A program made the translations under genes and the position numbers. 52,383 nucleotides of DNA from Pseudomonadota bacterium (GTDB lineage Bacteria; Pseudomonadota; Gammaproteobacteria; Steroidobacterales; Steroidobacteraceae). Location of the stretch: NCBI GenBank assembly GCA_021805275.1, contig JAJZFQ010000011.1:1-52383 (forward strand), read 5' to 3'. Numbering within the stretch: position 1 is the stretch's first letter; each line of letters begins with the position of its first letter. Of the stretch, positions 45,151 through 52,383 are shown piece after piece. The notes under the pieces were generated by a model. That model was not told the DNA's origin and made no database searches. It worked only from the letters and a program-made list of their open reading frames with translations.

Positions 45151-45433
45151 AAAGGCTTATTATCTGCTGCACTCGTGGCCGAGAGATGGACAGCGTGCGT
45201 AGGCCGCTGTTACGGGGGCGGCGCCCGCGCGTTGCCGTGGCGCGCGGCCCGCACGCTCGCACCCTGGCCCGGGGCTATGTGCCGAGAACTTCCTTGGAAG
45301 TTAACCCTCTGGATAGCCCTCACGGCGCACACTCGGCGAGAAAATGACCTCAAGGAGACCGGTTCGCGGCTCCGTGGGCCATATGCATCGTCACGCCCCT
45401 GTGCATGCGCCGCATGGCAGCTGTCCCGACAGC

Positions 45434-46618
45434 CTAGGACCGGCGCCGACCGCCCCGAAGGTCCACCGCACCGAAGATCAGCGCCGCGAGCAGCGCGGAG
45501 GCGAAGGCATACGTGTACGGCACCGCGCGGCCCAGTCCGAACAGCGCGCCCATGATCAGGTTCGAGAGGAACTGGCCGATGGCGCGCGAGACCGACAGGA
45601 ACCCCATGCCGCGCGAGAGGCGCGTGTGGCCGATCAGCGAGGACACGAGTGCCGGCTCGAAGGTCTCGACCGCCCCCATACCAAGCCCGAGCACCCCGAC
45701 CGCGAGGTAAAACGCGAGCTGGTGCAAGCCCCACGCCACGCTGAGTGCAATCAAGCCCGAACCGAGCGCCGAAGGCAGATAGCCAAGCAGCCACAGCGCG
45801 CGCGCGGAGGAGCCGCGGCGAGTGCCGAGCACGTAGCCGCTGAGCGCCGAGATCCCCAGATAGACCACGTAGGCGAGCACCCCCCACTCATAGCCGCGCG
45901 TGGCATGCGCCTCGGCCGCTGTCACGATGGGGAATCCGAGGTTGTAGAAGCTGAACCCGTACAGCGTGGCGGAGATCAGCAGTGCCGCCAGAACCGCGCG
46001 CGGCGCGGCGCGCGGCGCATCCGTCGCCGATGGCCCGGGCGTCGGTTGCAGGTAGACCTCGCTGCGGCGCACCAGCAGGAGCAGCCCCGTCGAGACCACG
46101 AGCGGCACCACGGCCCAGAGCATCACCGTTGCGAGCGCCACTTTCAGCCACAGTGCAGCGAGCACAATCAGCGCCGAGAGCATCCCGCCGCCGATGTCGA
46201 GCGCGTGCAATATGCCGAAGGCGCGCGTGCGCTCCTGCGGGGGCGTGGCGCTGACCAGCAATGCGCGCCGCGGCGGGCTGCGGAAGTACCGTGCCCACCA
46301 GCCCAGGACATACAGCAACGCGGCGAGCCCCACGGCGTGCGCCAGCCCGGCGAGCGCCATCAGCGGGATGAAGAGGTTGCCCGCAACCGCGACGCGCTTG
46401 CGGTCAAACCGATCGCCGGCGAGTCCACCGAGGTAAGCGACGAAGGCGCCTCCGCCAAAGGCGATGGCCGTGACCACGCCGTACGCGTATAGCGAGGCGT
46501 GCAGCTGAAAGATCAGATAAAGCGGAAACAGGGCCGTGACACCCTGGTAACCGAGATCCGCGCTGAATGCCGAAAAACACAGCAGCCAGGCATCGCGGGG
46601 CAGTGATCGCTGGGTCAC
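45434..46618 (-). CDS. Major facilitator superfamily transporter
   Basis: The 394 residues form about twelve membrane helices. The first inter-helix loop has GGLAGDRFDRKRVAVAG, the typical MFS motif A, and the second half begins near residue 195 after an Ala/Pro-rich loop. Substrate unknown. Start is the GTG at 46618 (MTQRSLPRDAWLLCF) because AGGAGG lies six bases upstream; the open frame continues 5' without good sense. It follows a methyltransferase on the same strand. Confidence 0.88.
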   Translation of the reverse strand: MTQRSLPRDAWLLCFSAFSADLGYQGVTALFPLYLIFQLHASLYAYGVVTAIAFGGGAFVAYLGGLAGDRFDRKRVAVAGNLFIPLMALAGLAHAVGLAALLYVLGWWARYFRSPPRRALLVSATPPQERTRAFGILHALDIGGGMLSALIVLAALWLKVALATVMLWAVVPLVVSTGLLLLVRRSEVYLQPTPGPSATDAPRAAPRAVLAALLISATLYGFSFYNLGFPIVTAAEAHATRGYEWGVLAYVVYLGISALSGYVLGTRRGSSARALWLLGYLPSALGSGLIALSVAWGLHQLAFYLAVGVLGLGMGAVETFEPALVSSLIGHTRLSRGMGFLSVSRAIGQFLSNLIMGALFGLGRAVPYTYAFASALLAALIFGAVDLRGGRRRS

Positions 46619-46665
46619 ACGCAACCTCCTGGTCAAATCGCCCGATGCAAGCTCGCGCCCGACCC

Positions 46666-47301
46666 TTACTCTTTGCGGGCCACCGCCTCGATCAGCGCCG
46701 AGCGGCCGTGATGGCCGTTGCCCTCGGTGAGCACCGCCTCGTGCTCGCTCAACTCCAGCCACTGCGCCTGCGGCAAGAGCTCGCGCAGCAGCTCTGCGGT
46801 GTACAGATGGTCGAGCTTGCCCGGCCCGCCCGTTCGGTATTCGAGCTGCTTCGGTGTGTATCCCTCGATCAGGAGCAGCCCGTCGTGCCGCAGCGTGCGC
46901 CACATGCCGGCGAACAGGGCCTGCCGCTGCGCCGGCGCCGCGAACTGGATGAAGATCCCCGCCACCGCGTCGTATCGCTCGGCCGCCCACTCCCAGGCGT
47001 CGGTACCGGCCACGTTAAAGTCGACCTCGAGGCCGCGCTGCGCCGCCAGGGCCCGAGCTTTCTCCACCGCGACGGGTGACAGATCGAATGCGGTCACCAC
47101 GTGTCCGGCGGAGGCAAGGAAGGTGCTGTTGCGCCCCTCGCCATCCGCGACGCACAAAACGCGGGAGCCCGGCCGCAGCCGAGCGCTCTGCCTGACGAGA
47201 AAGGCGTTCGGCTCGAGCCCGAACAGATAGCCCGGTAGCGCGAAGCGCTCGTTCCAGCGCTCCAGTGCGTCGTTGAAGTCCTGTCTGTCCGAGGTACTCA
47301 T
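46666..47301 (-). CDS. SAM-dependent class I methyltransferase
   Basis: The 211 residues have the SAM-binding motif I VLCVADGEGRNSTFLA (Ala and Asp in place of the usual Gly-Cys of GCGEGRN), FDLSPVAVEKA (motif II) and a Rossmann-type core, similar to TehB-like and other small methyltransferases. Substrate unknown. ATG start at 47301 chosen because the N-terminus (STSDRQDFNDALERWNERFA) matches family beginnings; it leads the MFS gene by 47 bases. Confidence 0.85.
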   Translation of the reverse strand: MSTSDRQDFNDALERWNERFALPGYLFGLEPNAFLVRQSARLRPGSRVLCVADGEGRNSTFLASAGHVVTAFDLSPVAVEKARALAAQRGLEVDFNVAGTDAWEWAAERYDAVAGIFIQFAAPAQRQALFAGMWRTLRHDGLLLIEGYTPKQLEYRTGGPGKLDHLYTAELLRELLPQAQWLELSEHEAVLTEGNGHHGRSALIEAVARKE

Positions 47302-47544
47302 GACAGGCAGCTTAGCAAGCACTGATGTGAGTGCAATTGGTTTAAGCCTCGACGGGCGCCACGCCGGGGAACCCGATCGACATGTCCGGCTCCAAGGAGA
47401 TGTCAATCAGCATCGCGAATCGCCTCTCAAGCGTCGGACCGCACAGGCCGCTAGCGGACCGCCGCCCATCGCCGTAAGCTCCCAGCGGAGTTGAAAGTCT
47501 CGCGCCCCAATCGACCCGCCGCGTCCTTGGTACGGAGAGGCATC

Positions 47545-48105
47545 ATGCCTGCAGTTCTCGCGACACAAGTCAGGAGCCCCGCCGTTTATGACCCGATCTC
47601 GCGCGCGCTGCATTGGCTTACCGTGCTGCTGGTTGCCGCCGAATACATCGTCGGCTCCGTGATGCCCTCGGTTCATCGCGGTACGCCGCTTGGCACGATG
47701 ATCAAAGTCCACCTGGCGCTCGGCAGCGGCCTGCTGCTGCTCGTCGTGCTGCGCATCGTCTGGCGCCTGACGCACCGGCCCCCGCCCGCCCCGCCGCTGC
47801 CGGTGTGGCAGCAGCGGCTGGCCGGACTGACGCATCTGGCGCTGTACCTGGCGGTGATTCTCATGCCGCTCGCGGGCTGGGCATCCGCATCGGCCCGCGG
47901 CTGGCCGGTACGGGGATTCGGCGTTGTACCGCTGCCGGCGCTCGTGCCCAAAGGCAAGCGGATCGGATTTCTGCTGGGGAACGTGCACGCTGATGCGCTG
48001 TACTGGATCCTGCTCGGACTGATCGCCGTGCATGTCGGCGCGGCGCTCTACCACAGGCTGGTCAAGCGCGACACGGTGCTCGGGCGCATGCTGCCCGGCT
48101 GGTAA
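47545..48105 (+). CDS. Cytochrome b561 family protein
   Basis: Inner-membrane di-heme b-type electron carrier. The 186 residues have four helices and the conserved heme histidines: HWLTVLLVAAEY (helix 1), KVHLALGSGLLLL (helix 2), LTHLALYLAVILM (helix 3) and LGLIAVHVGAALYH (helix 4). ATG start at 47545 with GGAGAGG six bases upstream. Electron partners are not in the window. Confidence 0.93.
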   Translation: MPAVLATQVRSPAVYDPISRALHWLTVLLVAAEYIVGSVMPSVHRGTPLGTMIKVHLALGSGLLLLVVLRIVWRLTHRPPPAPPLPVWQQRLAGLTHLALYLAVILMPLAGWASASARGWPVRGFGVVPLPALVPKGKRIGFLLGNVHADALYWILLGLIAVHVGAALYHRLVKRDTVLGRMLPGW

Positions 48106-48316
48106 GCCGGTCGCAGATGCCCTCGGGACGAGGTGGGCAAGGGGAACAGGTTATCCCGCGAGGACCGCTGTCATGAAGACATTACCGCTTACGGCATACC
48201 ATCTGGGGCGCGAGGCATCAGGCGGGGGTCGCCGGACCATCGCGCCGCGCTGGGGCGCAACACGAGGCGCGCACGGCCCATTGGAGCACCGACGTCCGCT
48301 TCGCTCGCTGTCCCCA

Positions 48317-49102
48317 ATGAGCGCACCGCTCATCCTGCTGCTGCTGGCCGCCCCGATCCGCGCCGGCGCCGTCGGCAGACCGGCCGACGGCGATTCTCAG
48401 GCCGGCACCACTTCGTCACCGCCGGCAACGGTGGCGCCGGTGCTGCGCCTCGGCGCTCATGCGTGGTGGCGCAAGCGGTGGGTTCTGCCGACGGCGGCGG
48501 CGGTCGGATTTTTTGCCGCGATGCGCATCCACGAGGGCAGCAGCCATGGACCTTTCGGCATCGATTACCCGCTCAAGAAACAAGACAACAACGGCATCTT
48601 CTCGCGCTCGAACCAATTAGGCCTCGAGTACGGCACGGTGGCGGCGGAGGCCGCCGGCGCGCTCTTTCTGGGTAATCACAAGGGTCTCGGCCACACCTTC
48701 TGGCAGGCGGCCGATGCATCGGTGTTCGCCGGTGCGGCGGCCCAGGTCCTGAAGTTCACCTTCAGCCGCGCCCGGCCTTATCAGAACCGGGGACCAAACG
48801 CGTTTTTCTCGGGCCACGGCGATCAGAGCTTCCCGAGCGGCGAGCTCACGCTGCAGGCGAGCTTCGTCACGCCCTTCATTCTCGACTATCGCCACGAGCA
48901 CCCGTGGATCTGGGCCCTGGAACTGCTGCCTCTGTACGACGGCTACGGGCGGATGAAGAGCCAAGGACACTGGCAATCCGATGTCCTGGCCGGCTGGGCC
49001 CTCGGCACGGCTTTCGGCTATTGGGCGACACAGCGCAAGATCCCGCTGCTGGTCGAAATCCTGCCGCACGGCCTGTCGGTCGGCTTCTACAAGAGGTTCT
49101 GA
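48317..49102 (+). CDS. PAP2 superfamily phosphatase with PSGE in place of PSGH
   Basis: Membrane or periplasmic lipid phosphatase fold. Motif 1 KFTFSRARP is canonical; motif 2 reads SFPSGE (the usual catalytic His is Glu); motif 3 GRMKSQGHWQSD keeps His and Asp. The start at 48317 gives a short hydrophobic N-terminus (SAPLILLLLAAPIRAGA) that looks like a signal; an ATG at 48173 has a better Shine-Dalgarno (GAGGA, eight bases) but adds 48 unstructured residues. Stop touches the next gene's GTG. Confidence 0.85.
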   Translation: MSAPLILLLLAAPIRAGAVGRPADGDSQAGTTSSPPATVAPVLRLGAHAWWRKRWVLPTAAAVGFFAAMRIHEGSSHGPFGIDYPLKKQDNNGIFSRSNQLGLEYGTVAAEAAGALFLGNHKGLGHTFWQAADASVFAGAAAQVLKFTFSRARPYQNRGPNAFFSGHGDQSFPSGELTLQASFVTPFILDYRHEHPWIWALELLPLYDGYGRMKSQGHWQSDVLAGWALGTAFGYWATQRKIPLLVEILPHGLSVGFYKRF

Positions 49103-49912
49103 GTGCGCCCGTCACGGGCAGCAGTCACGCCGGTGATGCTCGCGCTCACCGGCTGCGCCGCCCTGCCGGGCGCGCCCCGATGGGGCCAGAACGTCACGGC
49201 GAGGCCCGGCTGGGCCCGCGTGCGCCGCGCGGCAGTGTCCGCGGCCAGCGATCCGTGGGTCTGGGGTCCGCTGGCTGGCGCCGCAACGCTGCAGATCAAT
49301 CACTTCGACCATCGCATCTCGCGCTGGGCACGCACCCACAATCCGGTTTTCGGCTCAGAGGCGAACGCCACACGCTGGAGCTACCGCCTCCGCAGCGCAT
49401 CCGTGGGAGTCGACATCGCCGCGCTGCTGCTCGCCCCCAGCGGACCGTTCGGTAAAACCTGGTTCGAGGATAAGGCCAAGGGATACCTCGTCAATCTGGT
49501 CGCCGCCACGACCGCGATCGAGTCGAACACGCTGATCAGTCGCATGGTGCGCCGCGAACGGCCGAACCATGCCAACGATCACAGCTTCCCCTCGAATCAC
49601 ACCACCGCCTCCGCGGTATACACGCGGCTCGCAATGTTGAACCTGCGCGACACCCCGATGAATGGCCGGATGCGCACCGCTCTCGATGTCGGGTTGCATG
49701 GCCTGACGTTCGCCACGGCCTGGGCCCGCATCGAAGGCGGCTGGCACTATCCTTCGGACACGCTCTTCGGCATGGCGCTTGGCAATTTCTGCGCCGATTT
49801 CTTCACCCACGCCTTCATGGGCTTGCGCAGCTCGGGCCCGCGAATCGCGTTCGCGCCCCTGCCCGGCGGCGGATTGCTCACATTCTCCATGGCACTCGGC
49901 GGGCAGCCCTGA
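49103..49912 (+). CDS. PAP2 superfamily lipoprotein
   Basis: Second PAP2 protein, starting with GTG directly after the previous stop. The 269 residues begin with a lipobox-like sequence (VMLALTGCAAL; Cys about 18), so it is probably lipid-anchored. PAP2 motifs: a weak motif 1 (RRERP, no Lys), motif 2 SFPSNH, and motif 3 ARIEGGWHYPSD with the His and Asp. It may act with the upstream paralogue or be non-catalytic in part. It is convergent with the metal ATPase gene. Confidence 0.85.
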   Translation: MRPSRAAVTPVMLALTGCAALPGAPRWGQNVTARPGWARVRRAAVSAASDPWVWGPLAGAATLQINHFDHRISRWARTHNPVFGSEANATRWSYRLRSASVGVDIAALLLAPSGPFGKTWFEDKAKGYLVNLVAATTAIESNTLISRMVRRERPNHANDHSFPSNHTTASAVYTRLAMLNLRDTPMNGRMRTALDVGLHGLTFATAWARIEGGWHYPSDTLFGMALGNFCADFFTHAFMGLRSSGPRIAFAPLPGGGLLTFSMALGGQP

Positions 49913-49958
49913 GCCACCACGAGTCGCCCCCCCTTGGGCACCGCCACGGTGGATGAAC

Positions 49959-52253
49959 TCAGACTGCCAGCAGGCTGTAGAGCTCGTCCTCCTGCGCGAA
50001 ATGCAGGGTCAGAATCGCGTGCAGGCCGTACAGCAGCCGGTGGATGTCGTGCAGGTCCTGCGGGGACGGGCCGGAGGGCGGCAACTGCGCCACCCGGCGC
50101 GCAAACAGGCGGCTCAGGCGCCGGATCTCGCCGTGCGTGTGAATCAGCGGTCCGGTCGGGTTCTCACCGGCGAGCAGGGTCTCCAGGATGGGATAGACGG
50201 TTTGCTGTTCATCGTTTTCGTGCGGCAGCAGCTCCTCCTCAAGCATGCGCGCCGTCTGCTGCAGTTGCGCGCGAGCCTCCTCCGGCCGCAGCGTGTCGAG
50301 GCGCACCGCGAGCTCCGCGAGTTCGCTGACGCGCGGGCGGAGCGACCGATGCGTCGTATCGAGTGCCTGCGCGAGACGCTTTGCATCCGCACTATTCGCG
50401 CCTCTGACTCCCCGGTCAGACAATGCGCGCAGCGCGTTCAGAATGACGAGCACATCAATCCCTTCCTGCAGCAGCGCACCGGCGATGGGCACGATGAACC
50501 CCGCAGCGGCGAAGCCCATCGCAATGACTGACAGGCCCATGCCGACCCAGACGCTCTGCAGCGCAATGCGACGCGTCCGCTGAGCGATCCGCACCGCTGC
50601 GGCCACACCCTCGAACCGGTCTGAGGTGAGCACGACGTCCGCCGCCTCCGAGGCGGCCGTAGTGCCGCGGGCGCCCATGGCGATGCCAACATCCGCGAGC
50701 GCCATGGCCGGTGCGTCATTGATTCCATCACCCACCATGGCCGTGATGCCCTCCCGCCGTGCCGCGCGCACGACATCGACCTTGTCCTCCGGCGTCCGCT
50801 CGGCGAATACCCGGTCGATGCCGAGCGCGTCGGCCACCAACTCGGCCACATCGGGATGATCGCCGGTCACCAGATGGATGCGCCGAATGCCGCTTCTGCG
50901 CAGCGCCCGCAGTACGCGCGGCGCCTCCGGCCGAATGTGATCCTGCAGTAGCAGCACGCCGGCGAGAGCGCCGTCGATCGCGACGAAGACACATGAGGAG
51001 CCATCCGCGGCCGCTCGCATCTCAATGGAACGGACGGTCGCGGTGCGCGCGGTGCCCGGCACCACGAAATCGTGCTGCCCCACCGCGACGCGGCGCCCAT
51101 CGAGGCTGCCGCTGATGCCCGCACCCATCTGCTCGTGGACAGCCACGGGAAATGCAAGCTGGAGGCGACGGACCCGTGCCTCCGCCAGAATCGCGGGTGC
51201 GAACGGGTGAACCGAAAGCTGCTCGAGCGCCGCGGCATGACGCAGCAGCACCTCGACGGTGATCGCGCCGACTGTCTCGATGGCTGCGACGAACGGGCGC
51301 GCAGCGGTGACCGTCCCCGTCTTGTCGAGCAGCACCACCTCGACCCGCGCCAGAGTCTCGAGCGGGGCGCCGCCCTTCATGATGATGCCGCTGCGCGCGG
51401 CGCGCGAGACTCCCGCCATGATCGCGGCGGGCACCGCGAGAATCAGCGGACACGGCGTCGCGACGACCAGAACCGCAAGGGCGCGCTCGGCGCTCCCGCC
51501 GGCCCACCACGCCACCGCGGCGAGCATGAGCGTGGCAACAAGGAAGACCACGGCGTACCGATCCGCCAGTCTCGCAAAGGGTGCCCGGGAAGCTTCCGCG
51601 GCGCGTACCAGCCGGATGATGCCCGCATAGGTGCTGTCCTCGGCGAGCGCAGTGACCCGGAGCTCGAAGGGGCCACCCACGTTCGTTCCGCCGCTACGCA
51701 GCGGTGCACCTGCCTCGAGCCGCACGGGACGGGATTCGCCCGTGAGCGAGGACTCATCCAGCACTGCCCCTTCGGCACCGACGATCCCGTCAACCGGCAC
51801 CACCTCGCCCGGCTTGACCATCAGCACGTCGCCGATGCGTACATCCTGCACCGCGACGTCCGCGTACTGCTCGGCGCTGCCGCGGTGCGCGATCCGTGGC
51901 GCCCGGCTGACCAGCGTGGTCAGCTCACGGCGGGCGCGAGCAATCGCATACGCCTCGAGCGCCATGCCGCCGGCGAGCATCACGGCGATAATGGCACCCG
52001 CGAGATACTGGCCGAGCAGCAGCGCGCCGATCATGGCCAACAGCGCGATGATGTCGACGCCAAACTCGCCCTTGAAAAGATCTCGCGCGGTTCCAAAGCC
52101 GGTAACCGCAATGACCCCAACCGTCAGCGCGATAAGCACGCTTCGGGAGACGGTGGATGCGCCGAATGCCTCGGCCGCAGCGGCGACGAGCAAGCCAGAC
52201 AACACCGCCCCGAGCAACACGAACTGTCGGGGCGGCGTTGTCCGCGTCTCCAT
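49959..52253 (-). CDS. P1B-type metal ATPase with C-terminal hemerythrin-like domain (P1B-5 / Nia-like)
   Basis: Heavy-metal exporting P-type ATPase fused to an oxygen- or metal-sensing hemerythrin fold. In order: membrane helices; actuator loop with SLTGESRPV; the membrane metal motif VVATPCPLILAVP (TPC); phosphorylation motif LLDKTGTVT (about residue 310); SVHPFA; GDGINDAPAM; last helices; then a helical C-terminal domain (about 625-765) with LPHENDEQQ, HTHGEIRRL, HDIHRLLYGLHAILTLHFAQEDELY. TPC plus hemerythrin is the hallmark of the P1B-5 subgroup, of which Nia handles Ni and Fe. No N-terminal metal domain. Start ATG 52253; GTG 52274 is possible. Confidence 0.93.
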   Translation of the reverse strand: METRTTPPRQFVLLGAVLSGLLVAAAAEAFGASTVSRSVLIALTVGVIAVTGFGTARDLFKGEFGVDIIALLAMIGALLLGQYLAGAIIAVMLAGGMALEAYAIARARRELTTLVSRAPRIAHRGSAEQYADVAVQDVRIGDVLMVKPGEVVPVDGIVGAEGAVLDESSLTGESRPVRLEAGAPLRSGGTNVGGPFELRVTALAEDSTYAGIIRLVRAAEASRAPFARLADRYAVVFLVATLMLAAVAWWAGGSAERALAVLVVATPCPLILAVPAAIMAGVSRAARSGIIMKGGAPLETLARVEVVLLDKTGTVTAARPFVAAIETVGAITVEVLLRHAAALEQLSVHPFAPAILAEARVRRLQLAFPVAVHEQMGAGISGSLDGRRVAVGQHDFVVPGTARTATVRSIEMRAAADGSSCVFVAIDGALAGVLLLQDHIRPEAPRVLRALRRSGIRRIHLVTGDHPDVAELVADALGIDRVFAERTPEDKVDVVRAARREGITAMVGDGINDAPAMALADVGIAMGARGTTAASEAADVVLTSDRFEGVAAAVRIAQRTRRIALQSVWVGMGLSVIAMGFAAAGFIVPIAGALLQEGIDVLVILNALRALSDRGVRGANSADAKRLAQALDTTHRSLRPRVSELAELAVRLDTLRPEEARAQLQQTARMLEEELLPHENDEQQTVYPILETLLAGENPTGPLIHTHGEIRRLSRLFARRVAQLPPSGPSPQDLHDIHRLLYGLHAILTLHFAQEDELYSLLAV

Positions 52254-52316
52254 GGCCTCGATCGGGCCGGTCACGATCCCGATCGCCCGGTCATCGCTGC
52301 AGGGTCACCGCGGCGG

Positions 52317-52383
52317 GTGCTCGCCGCGATGACGATCACGCTCGCCTCGCTGCTGCATATTGTGCTCGTTGCGCTGCGGCGGC
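52317..52383 (+). CDS. Start of a membrane protein gene (cut by window edge)
   Basis: Open frame from GTG 52317 (or ATG 52329) to the edge, encoding a hydrophobic beginning (TITLASLLHIVLVALRR). It resembles the first helix of cardiolipin synthases, but too little is present to decide. It diverges from the metal ATPase. Confidence 0.35.
   Translation, partial: MLAAMTITLASLLHIVLVALRR

Overview
The window is about 52 kb of GC-rich, gene-dense chromosomal DNA from a gammaproteobacterium. The evidence is the 16S rRNA fragment, tyrS lying just upstream of an rrn operon, ErpA, AmpD, a bifunctional chorismate mutase-prephenate dehydrogenase, and the pilT/pilU-yggS-proC-yggT and gshB-tonB-yqgE-ruvX-pyrB gene orders known from Pseudomonas and Xanthomonas relatives. 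The small HU-like protein and overall style suggest a Xanthomonadales, Nevskiales or Steroidobacter-like lineage, but I cannot place it more precisely by eye. No insertion sequence, prophage, CRISPR array or tRNA was recognised.

Layout. 1-700: 5' end of a 16S gene on the minus strand with leader, boxA and two tandem rRNA promoters. 0.8-6.2 kb: tyrS, polyphosphate kinase (ppk) and the convergent exopolyphosphatase (ppx), then erpA. 6.3-14.7 kb: housekeeping metabolism and repair (DUF6776, rppH, tyrA, pdxH, rsmE, bioA, ampD), a possible small RNA, a CBS-domain protein, a GIN-domain protein and a cobalamin adenosyltransferase. 14.8-24.2 kb: hisN, then the type IV pilus chemosensory cluster pilG-pilH-pilI-pilJ-chpA-chpC on the minus strand. 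24.5-29.4 kb: gshB, tonB-like, yqgE, ruvX, a 25-codon coupled ORF, pyrB and a PyrK-like flavin/iron-sulfur subunit. 29.4-32.8 kb: three tandem PilT-family ATPases on the minus strand. 32.9-35.9 kb: yggS, proC, yggT, yggU and an HU-like protein. 35.9-43.5 kb: an alpha/beta hydrolase, htpG with a heat-shock-like promoter, small hypothetical proteins, ppnN, an L,D-transpeptidase and a LysM lytic transglycosylase. 43.5-45.4 kb: a largely non-coding region holding a sigma-54-type promoter that faces a terminated non-coding stretch, then a Fic gene that looks eroded. 45.4-52.4 kb: accessory genes, namely an MFS transporter, a methyltransferase, cytochrome b561, two PAP2 phosphatases and a P1B-5-type metal ATPase with a C-terminal hemerythrin-like domain.

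How the genes work together. Twitching motility dominates the middle of the window: the Chp system signals to response regulators PilG and PilH, and three PilT-type motors lie about 5 kb away with a tonB-like gene and the pyr genes between. PilJ here has almost no periplasmic part. Polyphosphate synthesis and hydrolysis are paired end to end. MltD-like transglycosylase and L,D-transpeptidase are translationally linked and upstream of ppnN; AmpD adds wall recycling.

The most interesting unexplained signal is at 43.69-43.97 kb: an inverted repeat, a near-consensus -24/-12 promoter, and a roughly 170-nt stretch that carries an A-rich motif of the Hfq/Crc type and ends in an intrinsic terminator. 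It has the arrangement of a nitrogen- or carbon-status small RNA such as CrcZ.
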